Source: Prunella strophiata
Taxonomy: Eukaryota; Chordata; Aves; Passeriformes; Prunellidae
Direction of reading: 5' to 3'
Length of the DNA: 64,000 bases
NCBI GenBank assembly: GCA_036583965.1
Contig: JAZBQD010000017.1
Span: forward strand, 26,198,385-26,262,384
In this document: in pieces, positions 1 to 11,757 of the stretch
How positions within the stretch are numbered: position 1 is the first letter of the stretch
Layout of the letters: every line of letters begins with the position of its first letter
Made by a program: the position numbers and the translations under genes
The notes under the pieces: generated by a model
The model's input: the letters and a program-made list of their open reading frames with translations, nothing else
Told to the model about the DNA's origin: nothing
Database searches by the model: none

Positions 1-59
1 TTTTCTTTTATTCAGATAGATTTTAAAGTCTTTTATTTTATTGTGACCACTGTCACAAC

Positions 60-430
60 ACCACTGGAAGGAGCCTGGTTTTATCTTTTGCACTCTCCCT
101 TTAGGTATTTACTCAAATTTATAAAGTCCCATCAAAGCCTTCTCTTCTCCAGGCTGAACCAGTCCCAGGTCACTCAAGTTCTCTTCAAATATAGAAATGT
201 GCAAATTCCTTCATCATATTTGTGTTCCTGGCATGGACTTCTGTCCAGTAAGTACCTGAGTTTGTACTGAGCAGCGCAAAGCTGGACACAGTTCCCCAGA
301 TGTATCTTATCAGTGTTGAATAGAAGGAAAGATCACCTCCCATGACTTTGTGACAATTTTCTTACTTAGGCAAACCAGGAGGCTGCATTGCCTGGCTTGA
401 AGTGTGCCATTGCACTTTGCAGGAGTCTCC
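60..430 (-). mobile_element. CR1 LINE fragment (antisense), 3' part without the terminal octamers
   Basis: Decayed copy of a CR1 retrotransposon read on the minus strand. The clearest landmark is CTTCTCCAGGCTGAAC near 141-156, the reverse complement of the phrase GTTCAGCCTGGAGAAG that marks the CR1 3' region and also occurs, in sense, in the copy at 63117-63595. Further along, 'gctggacacagttcccca' near 281-298 and 'gatcacctccc' near 331-341 keep the order expected for a CR1. The terminal octamer repeats are absent, so the true 3' end lies left of the window start or is lost. The right boundary is a judgement: similarity fades between 345 and 430. It carries no intact coding sequence; the 75-codon frame at 43-270 is antisense to it. 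Confidence 0.8.
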
Positions 431-2594
431 AGATAGTATATGTTCTTTTCTGTTGCAGAAATAATTGCACAAAAGGACTGCTGATTTGTCTAACATGAAA
501 TTTAAAAATATACCTGAGACTGAAAAAAGTTATCAAAAAAAATAATCTATGGAATACTCTTATTTGATGATTATTTATCCCACTTGGACCTTAGCTTGCT
601 CATATTTGTATACCTAACCAAATGTAATGGCCAGGAAATAAGACATTATTATTTGGCCATTTATTCCACTCTGTTACACATAAAACCACACCTCAAGAAA
701 GCAACTTAGTTTCTCCTTCTGTGTTATATGTGGTTGAAAAAGGTAGCAGATCTCTCATCTCACACAGCCGAAAATAATATGAAAATCTGAAAATCAGGCT
801 CCAGATGAATACATGAGTAAGGTGTACAGGAAAATCAACAGTCTAATGATGATGATATTTATTGTAGTTTCCTCCTGGGAACAACTGAGTTTGTTTAAAC
901 ATGTATTACTCATTTATGCAGCAATATCTATTATTTTTGTCCCTTCAGCTTATTTAAATATCAAATTTAAATGTGTGTATTTTATTGTGCAAATTTTTTG
1001 GCTCTCCCTGCAAAAAATGAATGATACTGGGTTATCTAAATTGGTACTGTAAAATTAAATTAAAGCTACAGAAATATTTGAAAAAAATTTTTCCTGTACT
1101 GAAAGTCTACAGAATTAAATCCTAAAAATAATGTTAGAAGTCATATTTTGGAAATAACTCTGCTTTAAATATACAGATATTATTTGGAACAAGCACATGG
1201 AGCCACATTTTATTTTGGGGGTATTTGGAAGCATGTAATCAAATAAACCTCTTTAACCCCAGCTCCCTGAACTAGCAGTCTATCACACATCAAATTCTGG
1301 TGTAACACAAAAGGAATGCATCTTCCCTTCCAATTCATCTTTTACCCTCTAGTGTGAGGAATGAGGAAGGACTAAAATGAGGAATCAGGCTCATTCTATG
1401 ACCAATGGACCAATTTTCCCATGCTTAGATATTTTACTTCCTATCTATTATGCAGAAACATAAGACCTCTAGCAGTACTGCTGTTGCTGTACGTCCATAA
1501 GAAAAAATTAATTCAGATGTTTGTGTTCTTAAAATCTTCCCATGAAGAGGAGCCATCGGCTGTCTAAATGACACATATCCATGGAAGCAGTCAAAGTTTT
1601 AAATAGAAAACAGCTGTCATTCTACAGCCAAGACAGCTTAAAGATGATAGTTTGGGAATGAGGCACAGTCATGGGATGGTCATTTTAAATACCATCATGA
1701 GTTCAAGAGATAAAAGATATATGATATTTGAGATTATTCAGTTTAGAATGTACAAAAAATCCTGGTATGAGATCACTCCCTTGCACTTTCATTGCAAATT
1801 ATGGAAGCTGGATATATGGTTGCTTTGTCCAGGTTAGGTGTAAATGAAGAGAAGTGTTCTGTAGAAATATATTCATATGCCTGATTGATACAACCACTGA
1901 AATGTGTTCCTGGATAACCAGGATATTCTTTGTTGTTTGTGCCACCTGATTTTTCCAAGACAACTTCTAACAATTGCAGTATATGTGACACTGAACTTAT
2001 CTACAGCTGTCATCTGCAGCTCAGATATGTTCAATATGTATGCCAAATTACATGAGTAATGCAGTTTACACCAGATGATAACTTAGTAGTAATATAGGTT
2101 TATAAATCCCTCAGAAAATTCCTTAGAAAGCAGAAAAATGTAATATTTCTCCTATATTTTGTTTATTCTCCAGCAAAGTTCCATAGTTTCTAAAGTTTTA
2201 TAAAGGAATGTTTCAAGGAGCTATTCCTCTAACTTACATCATGCTTTAAAATACTGTAATTTTTATCCAAGTACATGAGATTCTGGCTCTAGGGCCCAAT
2301 TAATACCCTATTGAAATCAATAGGGACTTCTTAGACTTTGGCATTTGGATTCTTAACTATCTGTAGACCCCACTGAATTCCAACAATATTTGTATCTCAG
2401 CCCTCTATTCAATATAAGTAATTACTATCATTTAGTCTCATAATTGGTGGAGGGAGTAGAACAAGGATTATCCACCTTTACAGAACCTTAAATCGTAGGA
2501 ACTGCCTTGGGCATTACATTTATCTGCTTAAGTAAAACTTAGCCATCACTGTTTCATTTAATTTATTTTTACCGAATTCACACAGCAAGTTCTC
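431..2594. other. AT-rich unique sequence, no gene seen
   Basis: No repeat family, coding exon or RNA gene could be recognised. Open frames are all under 80 codons, occur on both strands and have no recognisable motif. Confidence 0.6.
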
Positions 2595-3480
2595 TGCCAG
2601 ATGACTAATTTCTTGTTTCCCAGAACTATGATATCATTGATGTTAGTGAGACTTGGTGTAATGAATTGCACGACTGGAGTGCTGGCATGGAGAGCTACAG
2701 GCTGCTCAGAAGGGATAGGCAGGGCAGGCACAGTGGAGGAGTAGCACTGTATGAAAAAAAGCAATGAAAAACAAAGGATGGTGTAGTGGATGTCTGTTAC
2801 CAATGGCCTATCCTGATGATAACACTGATGATAACACTGATATTTTACAGGCAATTAAGAGAGATCAGCAAGCTTTGCCCCTATAGTGGATTTCAGTTTC
2901 CCAGACCTACAGGAATACTGTACTTCTGTGACAAGCAAGCCTGGGAGATGTGTGAATTTTGTAGGAGATAACTTCTGGTCACAAGTACTCAGTGAGTCAA
3001 CTAGAAGAGATGCACTCATGGATTTGTAACTTGTGGATAGAGGACTTGTGAGATATCCAGTGGTAGGTGTCTGGCTTTGTCACAGTTATCATGAAATAGT
3101 TGAGTTTAGAATTTTCAGTGTAATGAGTACAAAGGTCAGCAGAGTTGCTCCCCTAGATTTCAAGACAGCAAAATTTAAACTAGTCAGGAACATAGCTAGC
3201 ACTGAACACTGAGAATCTGCCTTTGAGGACTTAGGAGTCTATGAATACTGGAGATTGTCTAAGAACCAATTTTAAAAGCTCAGGAGTGGGTAATTCCACC
3301 ATGTATTAAGTCAAGCAAATGGGACAAAAGAACAGTTTGGCTGAATGGGGAAGCCCTCTTGGAACTCAAGAGAAAAAATCTGGACAATGATATAACCCTT
3401 CAAGATTGTCAGTGTTCAAAAGGTACTTGGAGAGACCTTAATAACATCTTTTAGCTGGCCCTGAAGAGATCAATCAGTTG
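2595..3480 (+). mobile_element. CR1 LINE remnant, ORF2 endonuclease region
   Basis: Pseudogenised part of CR1 ORF2, the protein with an APE-type endonuclease and a reverse transcriptase. Translation around 2624-2760 gives YDIIDVSETW, then HDWSAGMESYRLL and RQGRHSGGVALY, which is the start of the CR1 endonuclease as known for the family (usually YDIIAITETWW and GGVALYV). Beyond 2760 the frame is broken by stops and shifts. Pieces still recall the later endonuclease part, for example the reading around 3130-3200 (RVAPLDFKTAKFKL) and a tryptophan-rich stretch near 3330-3440. No reverse transcriptase domain and no CR1 3' end follow, so the copy has lost its 3' half. That is unusual, because CR1 copies are normally truncated at the 5' end. 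Not functional. Confidence 0.82.
2812..2840. repeat. Local tandem duplication in CR1
   Basis: The unit TGATGATAACAC is present twice in direct succession within the CR1 endonuclease remnant. It is a small replication-slippage product. Confidence 0.7.
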
Positions 3481-3515
3481 TAAAAAATTATTATTTTATG
3501 TCTTTTCCCGCTGAA

Positions 3516-3608
3516 TTATTCTATTCTATTCTATTCTATTCTATTCTATTCTATTCTATTCTATTCTATTCTATTCTATTCTATTCTATTCTATTCTATT
3601 CTATTCTA
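3516..3608. repeat. (CTATT)n pentanucleotide microsatellite
   Basis: About 18 essentially perfect units of CTATT without interruption. It lies between the plus-strand CR1 remnant on the left and the 3' end of the minus-strand CR1 on the right, about 25 bases from the latter. The plus-strand reading ATTCTATT is one base away from the CR1 terminal octamer ATTCTATG, so the array may have grown from a CR1 tail. That origin is inference. The purity suggests recent expansion and likely length polymorphism. Confidence 0.97.
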
Positions 3609-3632
3609 AAATTATGTTACTTCTGACTGTTT

Positions 3633-4425
3633 TCATAGAACCAGTGAATGCACCCTGAGATGGAAGGGACTCACAAGGAACATTAAAGTCCAACTCGGTC
3701 CCACACAGAACAGCCCCAAGAGTTACATCACGTGCCTGAGAGCATTCTCCAAACACTTCTTGAACTCCGAAAAACTTGGGGCTGTGACCACTTCCCTCAG
3801 GAGACTGTTCCAGTGTTTGAATGAAGATTGTTGGTGTTACTGGTAGCCAGAGAGAAGAGGTCAGTGTTTGGCCCTCCTCTTCCCCATCCATGAGGAAGCA
3901 ATGAGGTCTCCTGTTGGCCTCCTCTTCTCCAGGCTGAACACACCAAGTGACCTCAGCCATTTCTCTTAAGTCTTCGCCTCTGGGCCCTCCTCCACCTTAG
4001 CTGACCTGCTTTGGATGTTCTCTAATGGCACAATTACTTCCTTATTCTGTGTCACCCAAAACTGTCCCCAGCACTCGAGGTGAGGCTGCCCCAGTGCAGA
4101 GCAGAGCAGGACAATCCCCTCCCTTGCCTGGCTGTGATGCTGTGCCTGATGCACCCCAGGACATGGGTGGTCCTTCTGGCTGCCAAGGCACTGCAGGCTC
4201 ATGTTCAACTTGACATCAACCAGGACCCCCAAGTCACTTTCCATGGCACTGCTTTCCACCTCTAATTTCCCAGCCTGTCTGTAAATCGAGGGTTGCCCCA
4301 CTCCAGGTATGAAATCTGGCTCTTGCCCTTCTTCAGCTTCATATGGTTGGTGATTGTCCAGCCCTCTAGTCTGTCAGGGTCTCTCCTTAGGTCCTCTCTG
4401 CTTTCAAGGGAGTCAATGTAACATC
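3633..4425 (-). mobile_element. CR1 LINE, 5'-truncated, minus strand
   Basis: A CR1 copy of about 0.8 kb. Its 3' end is on the left, where 'tcatagaaccagtgaatg' (3633-3650) is a mutated reverse complement of the CR1 terminal repeat, followed by 'gagatggaagggactc'. Inside are the antisense landmark CTTCTCCAGGCTGAAC (3924-3939), then the antisense 'aactgtccccagcactcgaggtgaggctgcc' region near 4060-4090 and 'cccaagtcacttt' near 4229, in the family order. The right end near 4425 is the 5' truncation point. The minus-strand open frames at 3601-3960 and 3966-4301 run along it but are not conserved CR1 proteins. Confidence 0.92.
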
Positions 4426-5654
4426 TGAAATTATCGCAATTTAATATTTTAAGAGGTGATGAATTTATGCAATGCAGTAGAAGTCATAGAAATATAATAC
4501 TATCTCACTGTCACTCTTAACAAATGAAGGTGTTTCTCACTAGGAATAACAATGTTGCAGTCAGCTCAATATGAATGGCTTATATTACATTTAGTAGCTC
4601 CTACAGCCTAAAGTGACAAGTCCAAATGTTTTCTGAATAACCATATTTAGTTGCTCTATTATAGCATATTGAAGCATTTCATTAAATTAACTAGTATACA
4701 GAATTCAAGAGAATGACTGTAGATCAGATGAAAGGAAAACTAAAAAGCAGTTAATGCTTTTATTTTTGAGTAAGATAAAATGCCAAATTTTACAGAAATT
4801 AATTAGTTTTAATTTAGAAGAAACCATTATGTCAGAAATACTGAAAATTTGCTGGATAAGATTAAAAAATTACAACACCTCTAGCAAGAGGTTGGGTTAC
4901 ATTCCTTGTAAGCATTTTCCATTTTTCAGGTTTAAAGGTTTCTAATCTGAATTCTGAAAAGAAAAATTAAGGTATGTACTACCTGAGATGTTGATTTTTC
5001 TCACTGAATAAAGTGGTGTGTGTTGTTTTGCCCTCCATTTCTCAGTCGTATTCTGAGCTGTCACTGAATAATTACCAGTAAACCCTCTCTTCCCATCTCT
5101 AGCATCATTGTAGAAAGAGACTCTCTGAACACATGATAGATATGGGGGCTGAATAATTTTTAAAACTTTTTATAATTCCTTTCAGATTTATTCTGAGCAT
5201 GCAGTTAAGTGTAACAATTTCATAACCTTTAAAGGCCACTTGTAGCAACAATTTTGAATACTACTCAATCAGTCTCTGTATTAGCTTGGCATAGGTATGA
5301 AATTCACAGAGAATTAAGCACTTCATTAAAAGCCACTGGATTCATCAACCTGTATACTGAGCCATTGGAAATATGTTGTCTCTTCTTAGGTAATATAAGT
5401 AAGAGTAAGTAGATCATGTCACCTTCATCCTCTTTCTGGTCTTGTGAGGAATTGCTCATGAATTGAATTTAACAATTTGTTGAGTATGTTTTATTATGTC
5501 TGTTTCTCTAAATATCATATCCATGAGAGCTGCAATACCATATATCATTATATCATTATACCTTGCTTTATTTCTGGACCTACTGCTGTCCAAGAGAAAA
5601 TACCTGAAGTATTCACAAGAAAAATAAATCAGATGCATACAGCAAATCAAAAGC

Positions 5655-5673
5655 TTTTTTTTTTTTTTTTTTT
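5655..5673. repeat. T19 homopolymer
   Basis: Nineteen consecutive T. No element is attached that I can see. Confidence 0.98.
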
Positions 5674-6124
5674 AAATAGATCTAGGTAATAACATATATG
5701 ATTAAATAAGGAATGAGTTTAATTTAAAAGAGAAATATTGTCTGCAAAGACCTTCTATTACATGCCCACTGAAAAAAAAATCATCAGGACTTCTTAAAAA
5801 ATCTTTATTTATCTCCCATATTCGTCTTAATATCTATAATATTTATAGAATAAAAGCTGAAATAAATCTGATATTTTATTTGCCTGTAGATTAATATCCT
5901 TTCCGAAACAAATGAAAAACTAAGGTCTATTAAAGCTTGATACAGGTCACAGGAAAGCACATAGTAAGAAAAGTTTATTTAGATGGCACCAGCTGGGCTG
6001 CAGCCTAAAGTCAAGTTCTGTGGGTGCAGTGACCCATCCTACCAGAGAGCTGTGAAGATCTTTTTATGATATACCACACTGATGTTTCTACAACATATAT
6101 GCATCACAAATGGCTATTTCTCTT

Positions 6125-6255
6125 GGGATTTTTTTAGATTTTTTTTTGTTTTGTTTGTTTGTTTTATTTTGTTGATATTTTGTTTGATTTTATGGGAGAT
6201 TTTGTTTGGTTTTGTTTTTGGTTTGTTTTGTTGGTGGTGGGTTTTGTTGATTGCT
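6125..6255. repeat. T/G-rich low-complexity tract (TTTTG-like)
   Basis: About 130 bases made almost only of T and G on the plus strand, built from irregular TTTG and TTTTG units. It explains the phenylalanine/valine-rich 86-codon frame at 6082-6342, which is not a gene. Confidence 0.9.
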
Positions 6256-8460
6256 TTCTTTGCCTGTCGATTAATTTCCTTCCCAAATCATTTAAACTGT
6301 TTTAGGGTCAGAAAGGAGATCAGCTTTTTCAAATTACTCTAAGTTCCAGTTTGGTTTCATTTGATTCCTTAGGTTACACTAAGCACTTCAGGTGTACACA
6401 GTTTGCATAACTCAGTAGAGCTATCTGAAGAATTTACTAGGATCTACAGTTTATTTACAATATTGGTAAGATGCAACCAATACAGACATCTTAATAAAAA
6501 TATTTCAGATTTCTTTTTAAATAATATATGTAAAGCAAGAATTGTGTCTAAAAAGAGATAGCAGGGAGAAGACATAACTTTAAAATCTCATGCCAGTTGT
6601 TTACTGGCTTGAACAGTATAATATGCTTATGTAATTGTCACACTTGTTTTTACAATTTTTGGAATTTTTACAACTCAAAGCTTGAAAAAAGAATGCAAGA
6701 GATTTGATATCTAATCCAGTCAAGCACAAGATACAGAATCTGTAGTTATGAACTAATGTCTTGACTCATTTTCATATCTCCTCCTAGTACTGGCAGATGT
6801 AAAATTTTTTGTTTAATAAGGGATGTGTACTCTCTTTGCTTGTCTTTTATATGCAAAATAAACAAAGCCTATGTCATGCAAACAATATGGCTCCATAATA
6901 AGCTGTTTTGTTTAGAGTCTGGATGCACAATTATATTTAGTGAGAGTTAGTTTTAAAATTTTGTTTATGAAGAGCGGGTTGCTATTAGTCATTTTATCTC
7001 TTAGCTTTGATGGAGGATGCATAGATAATATTCTTTTTATTGTGTTTAATTATATTAATTTCCAAGACCAATATCCATGGCTATTGATCCAAAAGCTGAA
7101 AAAATTGTCATGATTTAAATCAAAACAAATTTGTAGATGAGAAATTTCAAATAAGTTTTCATATCCAGAAAGTAATTTCATCCCAATACTTTTGTTGCAT
7201 CTCCCCTCACCATAACTGGTGGGTAAATTATCAGTAAAATCACATCTCTAAGGTTTACCCATGTTGTTACCCATGCTGACCATTATAAAGTATGTGCTAC
7301 TTTGCCCAATGAATAATCAAACTGGTTCTAGAACCATGACAGTAAAAGTAGTTTCAGGAATACTACTCTGTGCTGCTTCCATGGGAACCTTTGGAAAATT
7401 TCTGGCAAGCAGAAATGAGAAAAAACCTCTGTGGCATAGGGTAAAACTATGAAAATGCTCATTTTGCTTTCTACAGTTACTATTTGTCTTTTCCTCAGAT
7501 TTTTTTGGTAGTTCTTCTCTTACCTACTAGGAAGAAGCAGAAAGAACAAAACAGGAACATCTGGAAAACAAAAACTGCAGTAAAAATTAAATTCTTCCCT
7601 GAAGAGTATGCCATGTGATGTTAATAAGTTTAATATGCAATGTCAACCATATTTGACAAACAGTTAACATTAGCTGCAAACACTGACTTTTTTTGTGTAT
7701 GCAAATCTAAAAATAATAAAAAGTATACTTAAGAATTATAAAAAAAGCCTTTGTCTTGTCAGAGAATTGAATTCTATGTTGCACAGATTTATCAAAGCAA
7801 ATTACTTTATCTAGGCAAACAAGTGCCTTGGAGTAGAGCATAACATCAAGAGTCTTGATGTCACTGAACATAAATAATATTTTAGTAGAGGTACTTAAGA
7901 GCTCTAAATGTATGATAATATCTAAAACTAAAAGACCTCCATGTGTTGATTCGAATTTAGAGGGTATATGATAATTATTTGTGAAAGGGTACCCCTAGTG
8001 AGGAAAATTCCATCTTGAAAGCAATCCAATGGATGTCTTTGAATCCTGTAAAGAAAATTAAATGCTTGGTCTGGTATAGCATTCTGTTTTGTGCCTTGGG
8101 GGACTGCATTACATGGGAAACAGTAGTGCTGTAGAAGGAGAAACATGTTACAGATGATGAACAGCTTAGCTATTAGGGGGAACAACACTACTGTCATATT
8201 GTGAGAGACTGAAAAGTTGTTGGCTCAGACATTGTTAAAATCACCAAAGGACTTTGCTCACTGTAGCAAACTGCAAAGAGGCAACTGCTCATCTGTGACC
8301 ACTGAAGCCATCCTTCTCTCACTCCTGTGGATGGAAATTTGGACTGTGAGTTAAGCCACTATTGTCCAATTATCTCAGGTCTAAGGAGCAGTAAAGGCTG
8401 GGGGACAAGAATGTATCCACAAAGAAAGTAAAACCCAGCAGCTGTGCAGAAAATCAGCTC

Positions 8461-9025
8461 TGTCTGGGTTTGGCAGGGGGAGGCCATAGCCCAGAGACTC
8501 ATCTACTGAGGCCGAGTTTGTTCACATTGCCCCCAGCAGAGATTTTGGGGTGTGTTAGCAAAACTTCTGATCCGCTTAAGACAAAAGGGGTGAGCACCAC
8601 CACCAGAGGCTACAAGCAGATGCTGTGCAGGCTTGATAGTGTTTTTCATTATGCCAGTTGTCCTCCTTTACACAAACTGGCTCAGCTGTAAAACTCCCCA
8701 CCCCTGAGGAGGTCGCATTCACACGGATCATTCATGTGAGATGTAGAAGAGATCACAAACCACCAAAGACCACTGAGGCACCCCGAAAATGCATTCCTAA
8801 GGTCTCCCACCAGAGGACTGATGCAATTCAAAAAGTTGCAACAGATCCAGAGCTTGTAGCAAAAGACAGGGTGAAACTACCCCCAGTACATACAGGGAGG
8901 TGCTGGATGTTCCCACATATAACTGAATATATATTAATCCATTGAACTTAATGTTTTGTGGGACTTGCGCTCCTGAGAAGATCAGAGTGAAGAGGAATAA
9001 AGGGATACTCACAGATTCACAGAGA
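8461..9025 (+). mobile_element. Endogenous-retrovirus-type LTR, copy A
   Basis: Starts with TGTCTGGGTTTGGC, as bird ERV LTRs often do, and shares a long interrupted similarity with 41670-42333 in the same orientation. Shared landmarks, in order, are: 'ctgaggcc'; 'tctgatcc' with 'agaca' downstream; 'accagaggctacaagc' against 'accagtggaggatacaagc'; 'aactggctcag.tgta'; 'accaaagac'; and 'ccattgaact...tgttttgtggg' close to the end. Copy A lacks roughly 80 bases present in copy B between the 'cattcaca' and 'accaaagac' blocks. The end is placed near 'gattcacagag', which matches 'ggatccacaag' in copy B. No target-site duplication or tRNA primer site could be confirmed, and no viral gene is attached. 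Confidence 0.7.
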
Positions 9026-11385
9026 GGATGGCTATATTTCTACCTAATCTGTCTCTCTCTGTCTCTCACTTTCTGTCTCTCTCCCCCCTTTTCTTTTTTT
9101 CTGTTTCTTACTATCTCTCTCTGACACACATTCGTGATAAAATAAAATCCATACTATTGATTTTGGCATATAGTCTTGTTTGCACCTTAAGCATCTCTCT
9201 AATAATCATAACATATATTACTAATGCATTTTTCTGTTTTGGAAACCCCAAAAAACAGCATGAAATGACAGCTACTTAATTAGACTAAGTTAAAAACAAT
9301 GGATACAGGAGTGACAGGAACGCATGTCTTATGAACACACCCATGGCAAAACCAGGGAGACAATATTAGCAATGAATAATACAGGTGCAAAAAATTTCTG
9401 GAAGACCTGGCTGAGTGAACGCTGTCATGGAGTTCATGACAGCAAACAATGTCACTATACAACTCTTTTTCCCACCATTTCACTCTTGCAAACAAGGTGG
9501 TGGTTCTCCCTCCTTTGAAAGGGTGTCCTGATTGTGGTCAGGCATGGTCAGCCACAAGAGCAGACCCTTCTCTGAGGTGGAAACTTCATGCTTTCATGGA
9601 GGGAAAATATTTCAAGAACTATGCTCTCACTGTGGGAGCATTAGCAATGGGAACAGGCCTAATGTAAAATGTGTTTGAAATCCCTCATGTCAGTCAGACT
9701 CAGGTGCATCTGTGGAGACTGCATTAGTTTATATCAGCTGCCTGGCCTCTCCAAAGCCTGTTGCAGTCTGATCCCTGAGGCACGAAATAAACTCTGCTGT
9801 GCCAGTCTCATTACAGCATGGGTGAAAACATTTCTTTTTCTATAAATTCAGCTTTGAGTCAAATTGGAAATCTTTATCTTCAAATGTTACTGTTGACAGA
9901 ACTCTTCCCCTGTTTTCCTTACAGCCACATGAGAAGCTCTAACCTGTCATACTCAGATCGTGCCTGCTTCAGTCCAGCCTAATGATTTCCCAAGAAACAC
10001 TTCCCAAAAACGTTTGACCAGCTCCTTTCTTAGCACTTAAATCAAATTAAAATAAATAACATTGCCTTACCTTAGAGCATAAGGTATATAGCATCTGAAT
10101 CAATGCATGTATACCTTTCTAGCTTTCTACCTCTCAAGCTTACTGTTGGCATACTTTTGTTTTAGAGCAATTTCACTATATTCCTCTGAAGTCTGCTTCC
10201 TTGCACTTGATAGTTCTCATGAGCACATTCACAATTTTCTTCTAATAGTTGTCTTTCTAATTCATCTTTTTTTCCCACCCAATAGTAAAGAGTGCAAAGA
10301 TAATCTGCTTTAGGAATTTTATGTTACTAATACTAAGAAATTAGTTTCAAACAATTTAGATAAAAGGATTCTTGTTTTAATCTTTATGCTTCAAAATAAA
10401 AATTTAAAAAATAAATTAAGAAATAAAGCACAGGGAAAAAAATCTTGTTACCCTGGACAGTAAAAACAGATACAAGGCTAGCCACAGCATGTAGGCAGTA
10501 ACAACATTTTTATAATTTCATCATGAAAATGAAAATTCTAAGTACATATGTACAAATCTAAGCACACCTTAGAAAACGCACAGGCATTTACATATATTGC
10601 TGGTAAGATTGACTTTATTTCTTGCCACTTTATTAACTTGCCACATATTTTCTATCCTATACCATTCAAGAGCAGATTAAAATAATTAAGCCAATTATTT
10701 AATAAAAAAAAAAGAAGTAGAAAGAGCAGCAGTATCAACAAAAGTTGTTTTATGTCATAGTAGCACGACATTTTGCACTAGGTTGCTTTATTGACTTTTG
10801 TATAAAAACACTCAGAGAAATTACTGATGCAGCAGATAAGGCATACAGCCTCAAAAGCATATGTTTTTCTGCAGTCCCTCAGTAATGTGATTAAGGAGTT
10901 ACCATAAACTATCTTGCATCTAGATGCATCCAAGGTGTATGTTATAGTCAGCAGTATTTTGGGGCTAGATTTACATTTTTGTTTGTTAGGACAGGGTAGC
11001 CTTTTCCGAGCTTTCTATGTGGGAGGTTTTAAGCTTAAATTTGCAGATGAAGTAGTGTCTTTGTGAATTTTTTAAACTATGTTTCTTGATTTGTGTTTAG
11101 CCAGAAAAGGAAGTGCAGTCATTTAAGAGTTCTGAGCTCAATTGCATTAACAAGCTTAGCCAAATTTATTTTCTGAGACAGAGAGATATATGCACAGGCT
11201 AAATATGATGAGGTTTCCCTGCCCTATTTCTCCTGTGATGCTCAAAAACTCTTTTAATCCAGTGTTGTATGTGTGTGTTTTCATGTATTATTAACTTTAG
11301 TGACATGCATTCCTTCTGCAACCACTGCAACCTTCTGCAATCAGTCGAGAATTTTTAAAAAAATTAGAAGTTTAGAATTCCAATA
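9026..11385. other. Unique sequence after LTR copy A
   Basis: Apart from the pyrimidine tract at 9050-9122, nothing can be named here. The part from 9300 to 9830 is slightly richer in GC, with short unrelated frames on both strands. It may be decayed internal element sequence, but no motif supports that. The rest is AT-rich. Confidence 0.5.
9050..9122. repeat. Pyrimidine (TCTC) tract after LTR copy A
   Basis: Imperfect CT and TTTC units lie about 25 bases after the LTR-like end. LTR copy B is likewise followed by a CTTTC tract at 42341-42380. The spacers, 'ggctatatttctacc' here and 'ggcaatattttccc' there, also look alike. The tract therefore seems to belong to the element rather than to be a chance neighbour. 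Confidence 0.85.
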
Positions 11386-11757
11386 TCATAGAATCACAGA
11401 ATGCCAGAATGGATTAGGCTGAAAGGGACCTTAAGATTAGCCCAGACTCCCCAGCCATAATGGGGGCACCTTTCACTGGACCAGTGAAAGGATCCAGCCT
11501 CTGATCCACCAGCATCCCCAAGTCCTTCTCACAGGGCTGCTCTCAGTCTGTTCATACCCAGCCTGCATCAGTACCAGGAGTCACCTCAACCAGGCTGCAG
11601 CATCTTGCCCTGGTCTTGTTAAACCTCATATATTCCCATGGGCCCATTTCTTGTACTTGTCCAGTCCTCTGGATGGCATTTAATCCTTCAAGGGCATCAG
11701 TGACACCCCTCAGCTTGGTGTCAGATATCTTATCCGAGACTGTGCAGCCCACTGTTC
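11386..11757 (-). mobile_element. CR1 LINE, 5'-truncated with internal deletion
   Basis: The 3' end on the left is the typical reverse complement TCATAGAATCACAGAATGCC (11386-11405), followed by 'ggctgaaagggacctta'. Later antisense landmarks are 'catccccaagtccttctcacagggctgctctcagt' (about 11513-11547), 'gttaaacctcatatattcccatgggccca' near 11618-11646 and 'cagcttggtgtcagat' near 11710-11725. Between the tail and the middle part, some 3' sequence expected for the family is missing, and a perfect hairpin (11469-11491) sits at that place. Non-coding remnant; the 66-codon minus frame at 11552-11752 is not an intact CR1 protein. Confidence 0.92.
11469..11491. repeat. Perfect 11-bp inverted repeat inside CR1
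   Basis: CCTTTCACTGG, one spacer base, then CCAGTGAAAGG. It lies where this CR1 copy departs from the family sequence, so it may be the scar of a template switch or deletion. Confidence 0.95.

Larger units (their letters stand above)
4426..8460. other. AT-rich unique sequence with low-complexity tracts
   Basis: No gene or recognisable transposon. It contains a 19-base T run at 5655-5673, a small duplication of 'tatatcat' near 5539-5560, and the T/G-rich tract listed separately at 6125-6255. The part just left of 8461 (about 8200-8460) is less AT-rich and might be internal sequence of the element whose LTR begins at 8461, but I could not recognise a coding motif or polypurine tract in it. Confidence 0.55.

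Noticed and set aside
6082..6342. 86-codon frame rich in Phe/Leu/Val that looks like a membrane protein
   Set aside because: Produced by a T/G-rich low-complexity tract.
8200..8460. Possible ERV internal region ahead of LTR copy A
   Set aside because: No polypurine tract or viral coding motif could be recognised, so it is left as unclassified sequence.
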